Assembly (NCBI GenBank): GCA_007119345.1
Contig: SKPV01000017.1
Span: forward strand, 1-27,199
DNA length: 27,199 nucleotides
Reading direction: 5' to 3'
Origin: Halovivax sp.
GTDB lineage: Archaea > Halobacteriota > Halobacteria > Halobacteriales > Natrialbaceae
Below the pieces are notes generated by a model that worked only from the letters and a program-made list of their open reading frames with translations, did no database searches and was not told the DNA's origin. The position numbers and the translations under genes are program-made. This document shows positions 15,472 to 22,780 of the stretch, in pieces (positions within the stretch are counted from its first letter, which is position 1; every line of letters starts with the position of its first letter).

Positions 15472-15554
15472 GCGAGGGTAGCCAAGCGGCCAACGGCGGC
15501 GGACTCAAGATCCGCTCCCGTAGGGGTTCGTGGGTTCGATTCCCTCCCCTCGCA
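15472..15554 (+). tRNA. tRNA-Leu (anticodon CAA)
   Basis: This is an 83-nt class II tRNA. Acceptor GCGAGGG pairs with CCCTCGC (discriminator A). Anticodon stem GCGGA/TCCGC encloses loop CTCAAGA with anticodon CAA. A long variable arm follows (CTCCCGTAGGGGTTC region). The T-stem GTGGG/CCCTC has one T-T mismatch. No intron or encoded CCA is present. The last 20 bases, TTCGATTCCCTCCCCTCGCA, are repeated exactly 112 bp downstream. Confidence 0.93.
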
Positions 15555-15706
15555 TTGCAGCCAGGCGCACTGCGCGCCGAGCGAAATGCACCGGAGGGAT
15601 CGAACAACGCCGGGGTTCCGCGCGAAGCGCGGGTTCCCGGAGGTGGTTCGATTCCCTCCCCTCGCACTGACCGCAGTGCGGCAAGACGGAGCGTCTTGCC
15701 CTCGCA
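15555..15706 (+). repeat. tRNA-Leu 3'-end echo inside a nested hairpin array
   Basis: The exact 20-base tRNA 3' end recurs at 15647-15666, preceded by GTGG as in the tRNA-Glu units. GGAGGGATCGAAC (15593-15605) pairs with GTTCGATTCCCTCC (15646-15659): 13 pairs with one bulged base. Inside it, CCGGG (15610-15614) pairs with CCCGG (15636-15640), and CCGCGC/GCGCGG (15618-15632) closes a GAA loop. Further perfect hairpins flank it: GGCGC/GCGCC (15564-15578), GCACTG/CAGTGC (15664-15679) and GGCAAGAC/GTCTTGCC (15680-15700). CCCTCGCA, the acceptor 3' octamer, appears once more at 15699-15706. Confidence 0.88.
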
Positions 15707-15790
15707 ACACTTCCGGGCGGGGAGATCGAAGTCGAGAGCCGCCGCTCCACGAAACACCACACCTTAGCCCGCGGCCGTTCGAGGGCGCGT

Positions 15791-16594
15791 ATGAACCCCA
15801 ACGGACGCGCCTCCGGGCGCGAGCTGGTCGCGATCGAGGCGGCACGGGCGGGCGGGATGGTCGCCCGGGAATCCTTCCGATCAGAGATCGAGGTGGAGAC
15901 GAAGTCCTCGAAGACGGACCTCGTGACGCGAGCGGACCGGGACGCCCAGCGAACCGTCGGCGATCGAATTCGAGCGTCCTATCCCGACGAGCCGATCGTG
16001 GGCGAGGAGGACGACGAGCTCACGGCGCTTCCCGAGACGGGCTCCGCGTGGATCGTGGATCCGATCGACGGGACGGCGAACTTCGTTCGCGGCATCTCCA
16101 CCTTCGCGACGGCGGTCGCCGCCGTTGCCGACGGCGAACCCGTGGCCTCGTCGCTCGTCTTCCCGGCCCTGGGCGACGCCTACGCCGCGGGGCCCGACGG
16201 CGCCTGGCGCGACGGCGAACGGCTCGCGGTGAGCGAACGCGACGATCCGGAGGTCTGTGCGGTCTGTCCGACGCTCTGGTGGGGTCGAGACGGTCGCGAG
16301 GAGTACGCGCGAGCGTGTCGGGAGATCGTCGAACGATTCGGCGATCTCCGACGGTTCGGCTGCGCGCAAGCGGAACTCGCGATGGTCGCATCGGGGGCGC
16401 TCGACGCCACGCTGACGAACGTGGAGGCGAATCCGTGGGACACGGTGGCCGGCGTTCAGCTGATCCGGGCCGCCGGCGGGACGGTGACCGATCTCGAGGG
16501 CGACCGCTGGCGTCACGATAGTACGGGGCTCGTCGCGTCGAACGGGAGGATTCACGACGAGGCGCTGGCGGCGGCGCGCGCAATCTGTGAGTGA
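15791..16594 (+). CDS. Inositol monophosphatase family protein
   Basis: Mg-dependent, lithium-sensitive-type sugar phosphatase of 267 aa. The metal sites are intact: GEEDDEL (first Glu of the site, about residue 74), DPIDGTANF (about 89-97) and NPWDTVAGVQLIRAAGG near the C-terminus with the third metal Asp. Archaeal members often act on both inositol-1-phosphate and fructose-1,6-bisphosphate; which applies here is not decided by sequence. CTTAGC at 15763-15768 lies about 26 nt upstream of the ATG and may be a weak TATA box. It stands alone after the tRNA-Leu repeats. Confidence 0.9.
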   Translation: MNPNGRASGRELVAIEAARAGGMVARESFRSEIEVETKSSKTDLVTRADRDAQRTVGDRIRASYPDEPIVGEEDDELTALPETGSAWIVDPIDGTANFVRGISTFATAVAAVADGEPVASSLVFPALGDAYAAGPDGAWRDGERLAVSERDDPEVCAVCPTLWWGRDGREEYARACREIVERFGDLRRFGCAQAELAMVASGALDATLTNVEANPWDTVAGVQLIRAAGGTVTDLEGDRWRHDSTGLVASNGRIHDEALAAARAICE

Positions 16595-16733
16595 CGAGTC
16601 CGCACGGATACCGACCGTCGACTGACGAGCAGGCCCAAGGTGCGAGCGTCGAGGCACGCACCCGGTTCCGTCCGACGGCTTTCGCCCCGGATCGCCGCGT
16701 CGGCGTTCTCGTTCGACTGGTGAGTCGAACCGG

Positions 16734-16743
16734 AAACGATAAC
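16734..16743 (+). promoter_or_regulatory. TATA-like box of the DUF63 gene
   Basis: AAACGATAAC, centred 29 nt before ATG 16768. It separates this gene from the phosphatase gene and supports the chosen start. Confidence 0.45.
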
Positions 16744-16767
16744 CGGATTCACTCCCGCGTGTCGTTC

Positions 16768-17895
16768 ATGCAGGAGTACATCGACCGCTACGGGGCCGAA
16801 CGACTCTGGGCGGCGACCGTCGCGGCGCTCGTCGCGGCGATCGCGCTCGGGTCCATCCTGTTCCCACAGCGATTCTACGTCGAGTTCATCTGGCAGTACT
16901 ACTGGGGACCCGTCGTGGCCGACGCGAACGGCTGGGGGTGCGTCGCGTGGGCCGGCGGCGAGGAACTGCCGTGCAATCAGGCCGGGGCCGACGCGGGCCC
17001 GACCGCGAGTCCCGGCTACACCTTCGTCTCCTACGCCGGCTACATTCCGACGCTCCTCCTGTTACTCGTCGGCTTCCTCTTCGTGATTCGCTGGCTGGAC
17101 ATCGACCGCTATCGCGCCGGCTTCTGGGGACTGTTCCCGTTCATGCTGTTCGGCGGCGCGCTGCGGACGGTCGAGGACGCGAACGTCGCGACGGGCGACA
17201 CTGCGGGTGAGATGGTGTTCTCGTTGCCGTGGTCGGCGTTCATCATCAGTCCCTTCATCTACGTGGTGGTCGCGCTGGCGGCGCTGGCGGCCCTCGTCGT
17301 CGCGGTGTGGCTCGAGCGCCGCGGGTACGTCCCCGGCTACGAGTACGCCCTCGCGGGGATCGGAACGGCGGCGCTCGTCGTGACGCTCGGCGTGCTAGCC
17401 TACCTCGCGAACGTCGGGGACAACCACGGGTTCTTCCCGATGATCAGCGTCGTCACGCTCGTCGGCGCGACGATCATCACGGCGGTCGTCTGGGTCGCCA
17501 TCGATCGATTCGCGCCGGAACTCAACCGGGGGACGCGGTACATGGGCATCGCCGTCATCTGGGCGCACAGCGTCGACGGCGTCGCGAACGTCATCGGCCT
17601 CGACTGGGCGACGTCGTTCGGCCTGCCCCACGACCTCTCGCCGAAACATCCCGTCAACGCGGCCATCCAGCGGTATACCGGCGAGATCCTTCCCGAGTCG
17701 ATCACGGCGACGACCGGCGAGGTCTGGCCGTTCCTCCTCGTCAAGGTCGCTGCGGCCGTGTTCATCATCTGGGTCTTCAACGACGAGGTCTTCGACGAGA
17801 GCCCGCGGTTCGCGATCTTGCTGATGCTGACCGTGGTCGCCGTCGGACTCGGTCCCGGGACGAGGGACATGCTGCGAGCCACGTTCGGCGTCTGA
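16768..17895 (+). CDS. DUF63 family integral membrane protein
   Basis: Multi-pass membrane protein of 375 aa with about eight hydrophobic helices. Recognisable DUF63 stretches are the N-terminal FYVEFIWQYYWGPVVADANG, then FVSYAGYIPTLLLLLVGFLF, RTVEDAN after an FMLFGGAL helix, VIWAHSVDGVANVIGLDW, and the closing VGLGPGTRDMLR. Conserved acidic residues and a His within membrane helices suggest transport or enzymatic activity, but the family function is unknown. A loop (about residues 55-80) contains a Cys pair, GCVAW and PCNQ. ATG 16768 is preferred over an extension to 16591 because a promoter lies between. Confidence 0.88.
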   Translation: MQEYIDRYGAERLWAATVAALVAAIALGSILFPQRFYVEFIWQYYWGPVVADANGWGCVAWAGGEELPCNQAGADAGPTASPGYTFVSYAGYIPTLLLLLVGFLFVIRWLDIDRYRAGFWGLFPFMLFGGALRTVEDANVATGDTAGEMVFSLPWSAFIISPFIYVVVALAALAALVVAVWLERRGYVPGYEYALAGIGTAALVVTLGVLAYLANVGDNHGFFPMISVVTLVGATIITAVVWVAIDRFAPELNRGTRYMGIAVIWAHSVDGVANVIGLDWATSFGLPHDLSPKHPVNAAIQRYTGEILPESITATTGEVWPFLLVKVAAAVFIIWVFNDEVFDESPRFAILLMLTVVAVGLGPGTRDMLRATFGV

Positions 17896-18058
17896 GCGAC
17901 CGTCGGCCGCGCTGCCGTATCGAGGAAATCGTCCGCCGGTCCGCCGGTGCTGGCGCGTCGGCTGGATAGGCGAGTCGCCTCGATCCCGTTCGATCCCTCC
18001 GCGAGGCGCCCACCCGAGCGACGCTTCGGAATATTCGATCGGGAATCCGTCGGTCCGA

Positions 18059-18127
18059 CCCGATCAGGTGAGTTCTAAGTCTGGGGATCCGTTGGACGGA
18101 CCCGATCAGGTGAGTTCCGAGTCTGGG
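18059..18127. repeat. Two 27-bp direct repeats, 42-bp spacing
   Basis: CCCGATCAGGTGAGTTC followed by (T/C)(A/G)AGTCTGGG-like bases occurs at 18059-18085 and 18101-18127. It lies in the 360-bp gap between the DUF63 gene and the transporter operon. The remainder of 17896-18180 shows no gene. Confidence 0.75.
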
Positions 18128-18193
18128 ATTCGTCGGACCGAACCGGTGACGGTTCGAGCGACTGCCAACCAGTCGGCAAATACTGTCAGTTAT

Positions 18194-18202
18194 ACTATTA
18201 GT
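18194..18202. promoter_or_regulatory. Short palindrome upstream of the transporter promoter
   Basis: ACTA-T-TAGT lies within an A/T-rich stretch (18187-18201), about 20 bp upstream of the TATA box. It is a candidate regulator site, for example for the TrmB-like protein encoded at the end of the operon. Confidence 0.3.
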
Positions 18203-18218
18203 GGGGTCGAAACAACAG

Positions 18219-18226
18219 CTATAAAG
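18219..18226 (+). promoter_or_regulatory. TATA box of the uORF-RND-TrmB operon
   Basis: CTATAAAG-like sequence; transcription should start near 18249, about 7 nt before the ATG of the 14-codon ORF and about 48 nt before the transporter GTG. Confidence 0.6.
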
Positions 18227-18255
18227 CCGGCCGTTTAGTAGGATCCTAACAACTG

Positions 18256-18300
18256 ATGAGTGCGAACTTCGAGCCGTGGGAAGGAGGGGTAGCCCGGTGA
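18256..18300 (+). CDS. 14-codon upstream ORF overlapping the transporter start
   Basis: ATG 18256 opens a frame coding for MSANFEPWEGGVAR. Its TGA stop (18298-18300) overlaps the GTG start of the transporter (18297) as GTGA. The GGAGG at 18283-18287 that precedes the transporter start lies inside this ORF. The ORF starts close to the predicted transcription start, so ribosomes entering the nearly leaderless end would translate it first and then could reinitiate on the transporter. It may be a leader peptide that controls transporter synthesis. It could also be chance; conservation is not known. Confidence 0.4.
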   Translation: MSANFEPWEGGVAR

Positions 18301-21300
18301 GCCTCCCGGACCGTATCGCGGACGTGATCACAACCCGGAGCAAGACCGTCCTCGTCGTGTTGCTGTTGCTCACGGTGCTGGTGGGCTCCGGGATGACGAT
18401 GGTCGACGAGGAGACGTCCCTGGACCAGTTCGAGAGCGACTCGCCGGAGGTGGAAGCAGCCGAATACATCGACGAGAACTTCACCGTCGAAGACACGGAG
18501 AATCAAACCACGGTCCAGGTGATCGTCCGGGACGACAACGTCCTCTCACGGGAGTCGATCCTTGATTCGCTGGCGTTCCAGCAGGAGGTTCGGGCCAACG
18601 AAACGGTAAACGCCACGCTCGTCGACGACGATCCGATCAACGGGGTCGAGAACGCGCTGGCGATCACTCACGTTCAGCAGGAACGCGCCGGGGAACTCGA
18701 GGCGTCGACCGCCGAACTGGAGGGCGCCCTGGACGAGACTCGAGAACTCCAGCGAGAGTACGAGTCGTTGAACGCCTCCTACGAGGCGGGAGAGGTCTCC
18801 GACGAGGAGTACGCACAACGGGCCGGCGAGATCGAGGCCGGTCTGGACGAGATCCGCGGCGAGGCCACCGAGGGCCTGGACGACGAGCAGGCGGGTGTCT
18901 TCCTCGACGCGATGGAACAGGTTCGAGAGATCGAGTCCGAATTCGTCGCCCTGGAGCTCGCTTACGAGGCGGGCGAGATCTCGGAGGCGGAGTACGAAGC
19001 GAGTCAGGAGGAGCTCGGCGACGCGCTTGAAGGCGCCTACCAGCAGGGTACGTCGGGAGTCTACGCCGACGAGTTCGCCGAGCTCGAAGACGGCGAGACG
19101 CCGTCGCTCGACGAACAGATCGAAGCGATCGAGGGCCTCAAGGAGGACGAGTACGACGAACTCGTTCGGGACGTCCTCTCCGGGGACGACGACGGCGTCC
19201 TCAGGTTGATGCCGTCCGCCTACGAGCCGGGGACGGCCGACGCCGAGACGCGGATGACGGCGTTCACTCAGTCGACCGAAGACGGCGGGATGGACGACAT
19301 GGGCGGCGTCGAAGGCGACGCGTTCGACGCCCAGCTCGACCTGCAGGAGCTGGCGAACGGCCAGGACCAGGACCTGATCGTCTTCGGATTCGGCATCATC
19401 AGCGACGAGATCGACCGCTCGATGGCGGACAGCCTGGCGATCGTCGGCCCGCTCGCGCTGTTGTTCGTCGTCGGTGCGCTCCTGATCGCCTACCGCGACC
19501 TGCTCGACATCGTCCTCGGCGTCGCCGGCATCTTCCTCGTCCTGATCTGGACGTTCGGCTTCATGGGCTGGACGGGGATCGCGTTCAACCAGATGTTCGT
19601 TGCCGTCCCGGTCCTGTTGATCGGTCTCTCGATCGACTACGCGATCCACGTCTTCATGCGTCACCGGGAACAGAGGGAGGCGCTACGCGCCTCCATAACG
19701 CGAACGGGCACCGATGCGGCCCGTGAGCAGCGGGAAGCCGACGGCAAGACGGACGACATCCGCGGATCGATGCGAATCGCGCTGGCCGGCGTGGGCGTCG
19801 CACTCGTCTGGGTCACTGCGACCGCGGCGATCGGCTTCCTGGCGAACCTGGTCAGCCCGATCGCCCCGATCCGGGAGTTCGGCATCGTCAGCGCGTTCGG
19901 CATCCTCGCGGCGCTGATCGTCTTCGGCGGGTTGATCCCCGCCGCCAAAGTCGAGCTCGATTCCGCCCTCGAGTCGGCGGGATTGGATCGCCGAAAGCGG
20001 GCGTTCGGAACCGGCGGCGGTCGGTTCAGCGACGCGCTCTCGATCGGGGCGACGGCCGCGCGACGCGCGCCGATCGTCCTGCTCGTCGCGGTGGTGCTGG
20101 TCACCGCCGCCGGGGTCTACGGGGCGGCGAACGTCGACACGAGTTTCGAGGAGGAGGATTTCCTCGCCGAGAGTCCGCCCGAGTGGACGCAGAACCTTCC
20201 CGAGATAATCAGACCCGGCGAATACCAGGCCAAGGCGAACATCGAGTTCGTCAACGAACACTTCGCGCGGGAGGACTCGCAGGCGCAGTTGCTGATGCGG
20301 GGTGACGTGGCCGACGACGACGCGCTCGAAGAGATCGCGTCGGCCGAAGAGCGCCTCGCCGACGGCGACGTCGTCTACACTCTCCCGACGGGCGAGGCCG
20401 ACGTTCGCAGTCCGTTGTCGATGATGCAGGAGGTCGCCGACGAGGACCACGAGGCCTACAACGAATCGTTCGCGGCGTCGTTCGAGGCCGCCGACGAGAC
20501 CGGGAACGACGTCCCGGATCGGGACGTCGAGGCGCTGTACGACGAGCTCTTCGAGGTCCATCCGGCCGCCAGCGAACTGCTCTACCGGACCGACGTCGGC
20601 GAGTACGAAGCGGCCCGGCTCGTCGTCGCGATCGAGGGCGGTGCGTCCTTCGGCGACACGACCGACGAGATGCGCGACGGCGCGAGCGACCTCGAGACCG
20701 CCGGCGACGGACGCTGGGAGGCGATCGCGACGGGTGACCCGATCGTCAGCTACGTCGTCGAGCAAGACCTCTTCGAGACGGTCATCCAGAGTCTGTTGAT
20801 CACCCTCGTCGTGGTGTTCGGATTCCTCTCGATCGCCTACCGGCTGACGGGCAACAGCGCCGCCCTGGGGACCGTGACGCTGCTCCCGGTCGCGTTCGCG
20901 ACCAGCTGGATCCTGGGCTCGATGTACCTGATGGGCATGCCGTTCAACGTCCTCACCGGGATGATCACCAGCCTCACCATCGGGCTCGGGGTAGCCTACA
21001 GCATCCACATCAGCTCGCGGTACACGCTCGAACTCGACCGACAGGGGAACGTCTGGGACGCCATGGAGACGACGGTCACCGGCACCGGCGGCGCGCTGCT
21101 CGGGAGCGCGGCCACGACCATCGGCGGGTTCGGCACGCTGTCGCTGGCAATCCTCCCGGTCCTTCGCCAGTTCGGCATCATCACGGGGTTGACGATCTTC
21201 TACGCCTTCCTGGCGAGCGTGGTCGTGCTTCCGTCGCTGCTCGTGCTCTGGACGCGGTACTTCGGGCCGACGGGAGTCTCGTTCGCCTGGTCGAGCGATC

Positions 21301-21365
21301 GAACGGAGGCGGTCGACGAACCCGGCGCGAGCGAACCGGACCCGACCGGAGGTGACGACGATTGA
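18297..21365 (+). CDS. RND/MMPL family transporter with coiled-coil extracellular domain
   Basis: Membrane transporter of 1022 aa with two RND-like halves. TM1 is at about residues 12-32. The first extracellular domain follows (33-375), then TM2-6 (about 377-554) with GLSIDYAIHVFMRHRE, TM7 (about 590-612), a second extracellular domain (615-820) and TM8-12 (about 825-990) with the matching GLGVAYSIHISSRYTLE. Residues about 125-300 form an unusual acidic helical region with two similar blocks, YEAGEVSDEEY at 162 and YEAGEISEAEY at 223. Known relatives export lipids or hydrophobic compounds; the substrate is unknown. GTG 18297 is chosen because of GGAGG at 18283-18287 and overlap with the uORF. 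The stop overlaps the TrmB-type gene (TTGA). Confidence 0.88.
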   Translation: MSLPDRIADVITTRSKTVLVVLLLLTVLVGSGMTMVDEETSLDQFESDSPEVEAAEYIDENFTVEDTENQTTVQVIVRDDNVLSRESILDSLAFQQEVRANETVNATLVDDDPINGVENALAITHVQQERAGELEASTAELEGALDETRELQREYESLNASYEAGEVSDEEYAQRAGEIEAGLDEIRGEATEGLDDEQAGVFLDAMEQVREIESEFVALELAYEAGEISEAEYEASQEELGDALEGAYQQGTSGVYADEFAELEDGETPSLDEQIEAIEGLKEDEYDELVRDVLSGDDDGVLRLMPSAYEPGTADAETRMTAFTQSTEDGGMDDMGGVEGDAFDAQLDLQELANGQDQDLIVFGFGIISDEIDRSMADSLAIVGPLALLFVVGALLIAYRDLLDIVLGVAGIFLVLIWTFGFMGWTGIAFNQMFVAVPVLLIGLSIDYAIHVFMRHREQREALRASITRTGTDAAREQREADGKTDDIRGSMRIALAGVGVALVWVTATAAIGFLANLVSPIAPIREFGIVSAFGILAALIVFGGLIPAAKVELDSALESAGLDRRKRAFGTGGGRFSDALSIGATAARRAPIVLLVAVVLVTAAGVYGAANVDTSFEEEDFLAESPPEWTQNLPEIIRPGEYQAKANIEFVNEHFAREDSQAQLLMRGDVADDDALEEIASAEERLADGDVVYTLPTGEADVRSPLSMMQEVADEDHEAYNESFAASFEAADETGNDVPDRDVEALYDELFEVHPAASELLYRTDVGEYEAARLVVAIEGGASFGDTTDEMRDGASDLETAGDGRWEAIATGDPIVSYVVEQDLFETVIQSLLITLVVVFGFLSIAYRLTGNSAALGTVTLLPVAFATSWILGSMYLMGMPFNVLTGMITSLTIGLGVAYSIHISSRYTLELDRQGNVWDAMETTVTGTGGALLGSAATTIGGFGTLSLAILPVLRQFGIITGLTIFYAFLASVVVLPSLLVLWTRYFGPTGVSFAWSSDRTEAVDEPGASEPDPTGGDDD
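21348..21355 (+). promoter_or_regulatory. Full-length ribosome binding site for a TTG start
   Basis: GGAGGTGA is a perfect complement to the haloarchaeal 16S 3' end, six bases before TTG 21362. It decides the start of the TrmB-like gene. Confidence 0.8.
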
Positions 21366-22117
21366 CGCCGTCGGAATCCGAGGCCGTCGAAGCGTTCGAG
21401 CGGCTGGGGCTGACGAGCTACGAGTCCAAGGTGTTCATCGCGCTCCAGCAGCTCGGCTCGGGGACGGCTCGAGACGTCGCCCGCGTCACCGACGTCCCTC
21501 GATCGCAGGTCTACAGCGTCTCCGAGAGTCTCGAGGATCGCGGGCTCCTCGAGGTCCAGCAATCGAGCCCCATCCGGTACCGCCCGGTGAGCGTCGAGGA
21601 GGCCCGAAGTATCCTCCGCGACCGCTTCGAGAGCGAGCAAGAACGGGCCTTCGAGTACGTCGAAACGGTCCGCCAGGAGAGCGTCGGGGAGGAAGCGCAG
21701 GAGAATATCTGGACCGTCCGCGGCCGCGAGCGGGTCGACGATCGAGTCGTCGATCTCGTCACGGATTCGACCGATCGGGTGGTCTTCGGCGCGCGGCTTC
21801 CCGCGCTGGTGACGGACGAGATCGTCGGGGCCGTCGAGGCGCGGGCCGAGGACGGCGCCGACGTCCACGTCTTGAGCCGGTCGGCGGCGGTCCGATCGCT
21901 GTTCGACGACCACCCGCGGATCTCGGTGACCACGCCCCCGGAACACCGTTCGGAAGACGAACGTTCCGGACGGATCGTGCTGGCCGACGACGACACCATC
22001 CTCCTCAGCGTCGTCGACGAGGACGAGACCGAGACGGCGATCTGGAGCGCCGGTTCGCTGTTCGCGTCCGTGCTCATCCAGTTGATCGAGGAGAGCGCCG
22101 AGGCGCCGACGAGTTGA
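21362..22117 (+). CDS. TrmB family transcriptional regulator
   Basis: DNA-binding regulator of 251 aa. The N-terminal winged helix (about residues 8-75) reads AFERLGLTSYESKVFIALQQ, then GTARDVARVTDVPRSQVYSV, then LEDRGLLEVQQ. A helical linker (about 75-110) and a C-terminal sensor-like domain (about 115-245) follow. TrmB proteins often bind sugars or other small ligands; this sensor domain's ligand is unknown. The start is TTG, overlapping the transporter stop and preceded by a perfect GGAGGTGA, so it is translated from the same message. This suggests feedback control of the transporter operon. Confidence 0.9.
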   Translation: MTPSESEAVEAFERLGLTSYESKVFIALQQLGSGTARDVARVTDVPRSQVYSVSESLEDRGLLEVQQSSPIRYRPVSVEEARSILRDRFESEQERAFEYVETVRQESVGEEAQENIWTVRGRERVDDRVVDLVTDSTDRVVFGARLPALVTDEIVGAVEARAEDGADVHVLSRSAAVRSLFDDHPRISVTTPPEHRSEDERSGRIVLADDDTILLSVVDEDETETAIWSAGSLFASVLIQLIEESAEAPTS

Positions 22118-22284
22118 TCCGGCCGCGATCGACGACGAATCGATCCGTCCGCGAGTCACGATCGACCGTCCGGACCCCGAGGTCCGCTGACCCCCGTGGA
22201 CGGCGGTGCCGAGGCCCCGACCGTCGTGGACGGGAATGCCAATCGCGGAGATTCGCACATCGCCGGTCGAAATCCGTCGCCGGT

Positions 22285-22602
22285 TCAGAACGTCTTCTCC
22301 ACGACGACGCGACCGGCGTCGCGGATCTGGACGTCGTACCGGTGTCCGTTGTTGAGGGTGAGATCGACGTCGACGGCGTCGTCGCCGTCGGTGCCGGCGA
22401 CGAGTCGATCCAGCGCCGCCGAATCGAGGTGATCGTGAAGCGCAATGCCGAGCGTGTCCGGTGATTCCCGCGGGTCGACGTCCTCGATGGCGGCGATGGC
22501 CCGAACGATCGCGACGCTCGGCGGCGTGTCGTTATCGTACCGGCACTCGCCGAACGACTCGTCGTTCGGACCGCTCGAGACGCCCGTGTTCGATGAAGGC
22601 AT
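22285..22602 (-). CDS. Stand-alone HalOD1 output-domain protein (second copy)
   Basis: Acidic protein of 105 aa. After a Ser/Asn-rich N-terminus it carries a HalOD1 domain: SVAIVRAIAAIEDVDPRESP, then HDHLDSAALDRLVAG, and the strands DVDLTLNNGHRYDVQIRDAG. It is more diverged than the copy at 5649. An A/T-rich box (TTTAATTG on the minus strand, 22617-22624) lies about 20 nt upstream, slightly close for a standard TATA box. The 167 bp between this gene and the TrmB-like gene hold nothing that I recognise. It is divergent from nop5. Confidence 0.7.
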   Translation of the reverse strand: MPSSNTGVSSGPNDESFGECRYDNDTPPSVAIVRAIAAIEDVDPRESPDTLGIALHDHLDSAALDRLVAGTDGDDAVDVDLTLNNGHRYDVQIRDAGRVVVEKTF

Positions 22603-22667
22603 AAGTCGTGGTCACTCAATTAAACCTCACACCTGCACGAGCGTGGTTCTGTCGGGCGCACTCGCAG

Positions 22668-22697
22668 GGGTTTCGATACGATACTCCTCCGAAACCC
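22668..22697. promoter_or_regulatory. 8-bp inverted repeat between divergent genes
   Basis: GGGTTTCG (22668-22675) and CGAAACCC (22690-22697) are perfect reverse complements around a 14-bp spacer, in the 178-bp gap between the HalOD1 gene and nop5. It could be an operator for either gene. Confidence 0.35.
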
Positions 22698-22780
22698 GTT
22701 GCGATCTTTCCGCCTCCCATCACGCGGTCGGCCCGCCGATTCGGGAACGCATTTACGGTCGGGGGGACTATCGCCGAACG

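Noticed and set aside
15199..16521. 440-codon plus-strand frame
   Set aside because: It runs through the microprotein, tRNA-Leu and the phosphatase gene in another frame and is Arg-rich, unlike halophilic proteins.
18252..18258. TGATGA resembling box C of a C/D guide RNA
   Set aside because: No box D or internal C'/D' at proper spacing, and it coincides with the uORF start.
22641..22664. Possible further tRNA-echo remnant: GCGTGGTTCT then GCACTCG, resembling 5563-5594
   Set aside because: Only 17 matching bases in two blocks, no tRNA nearby and no inverted T-loop; could be chance, although the 10-base match is notable.
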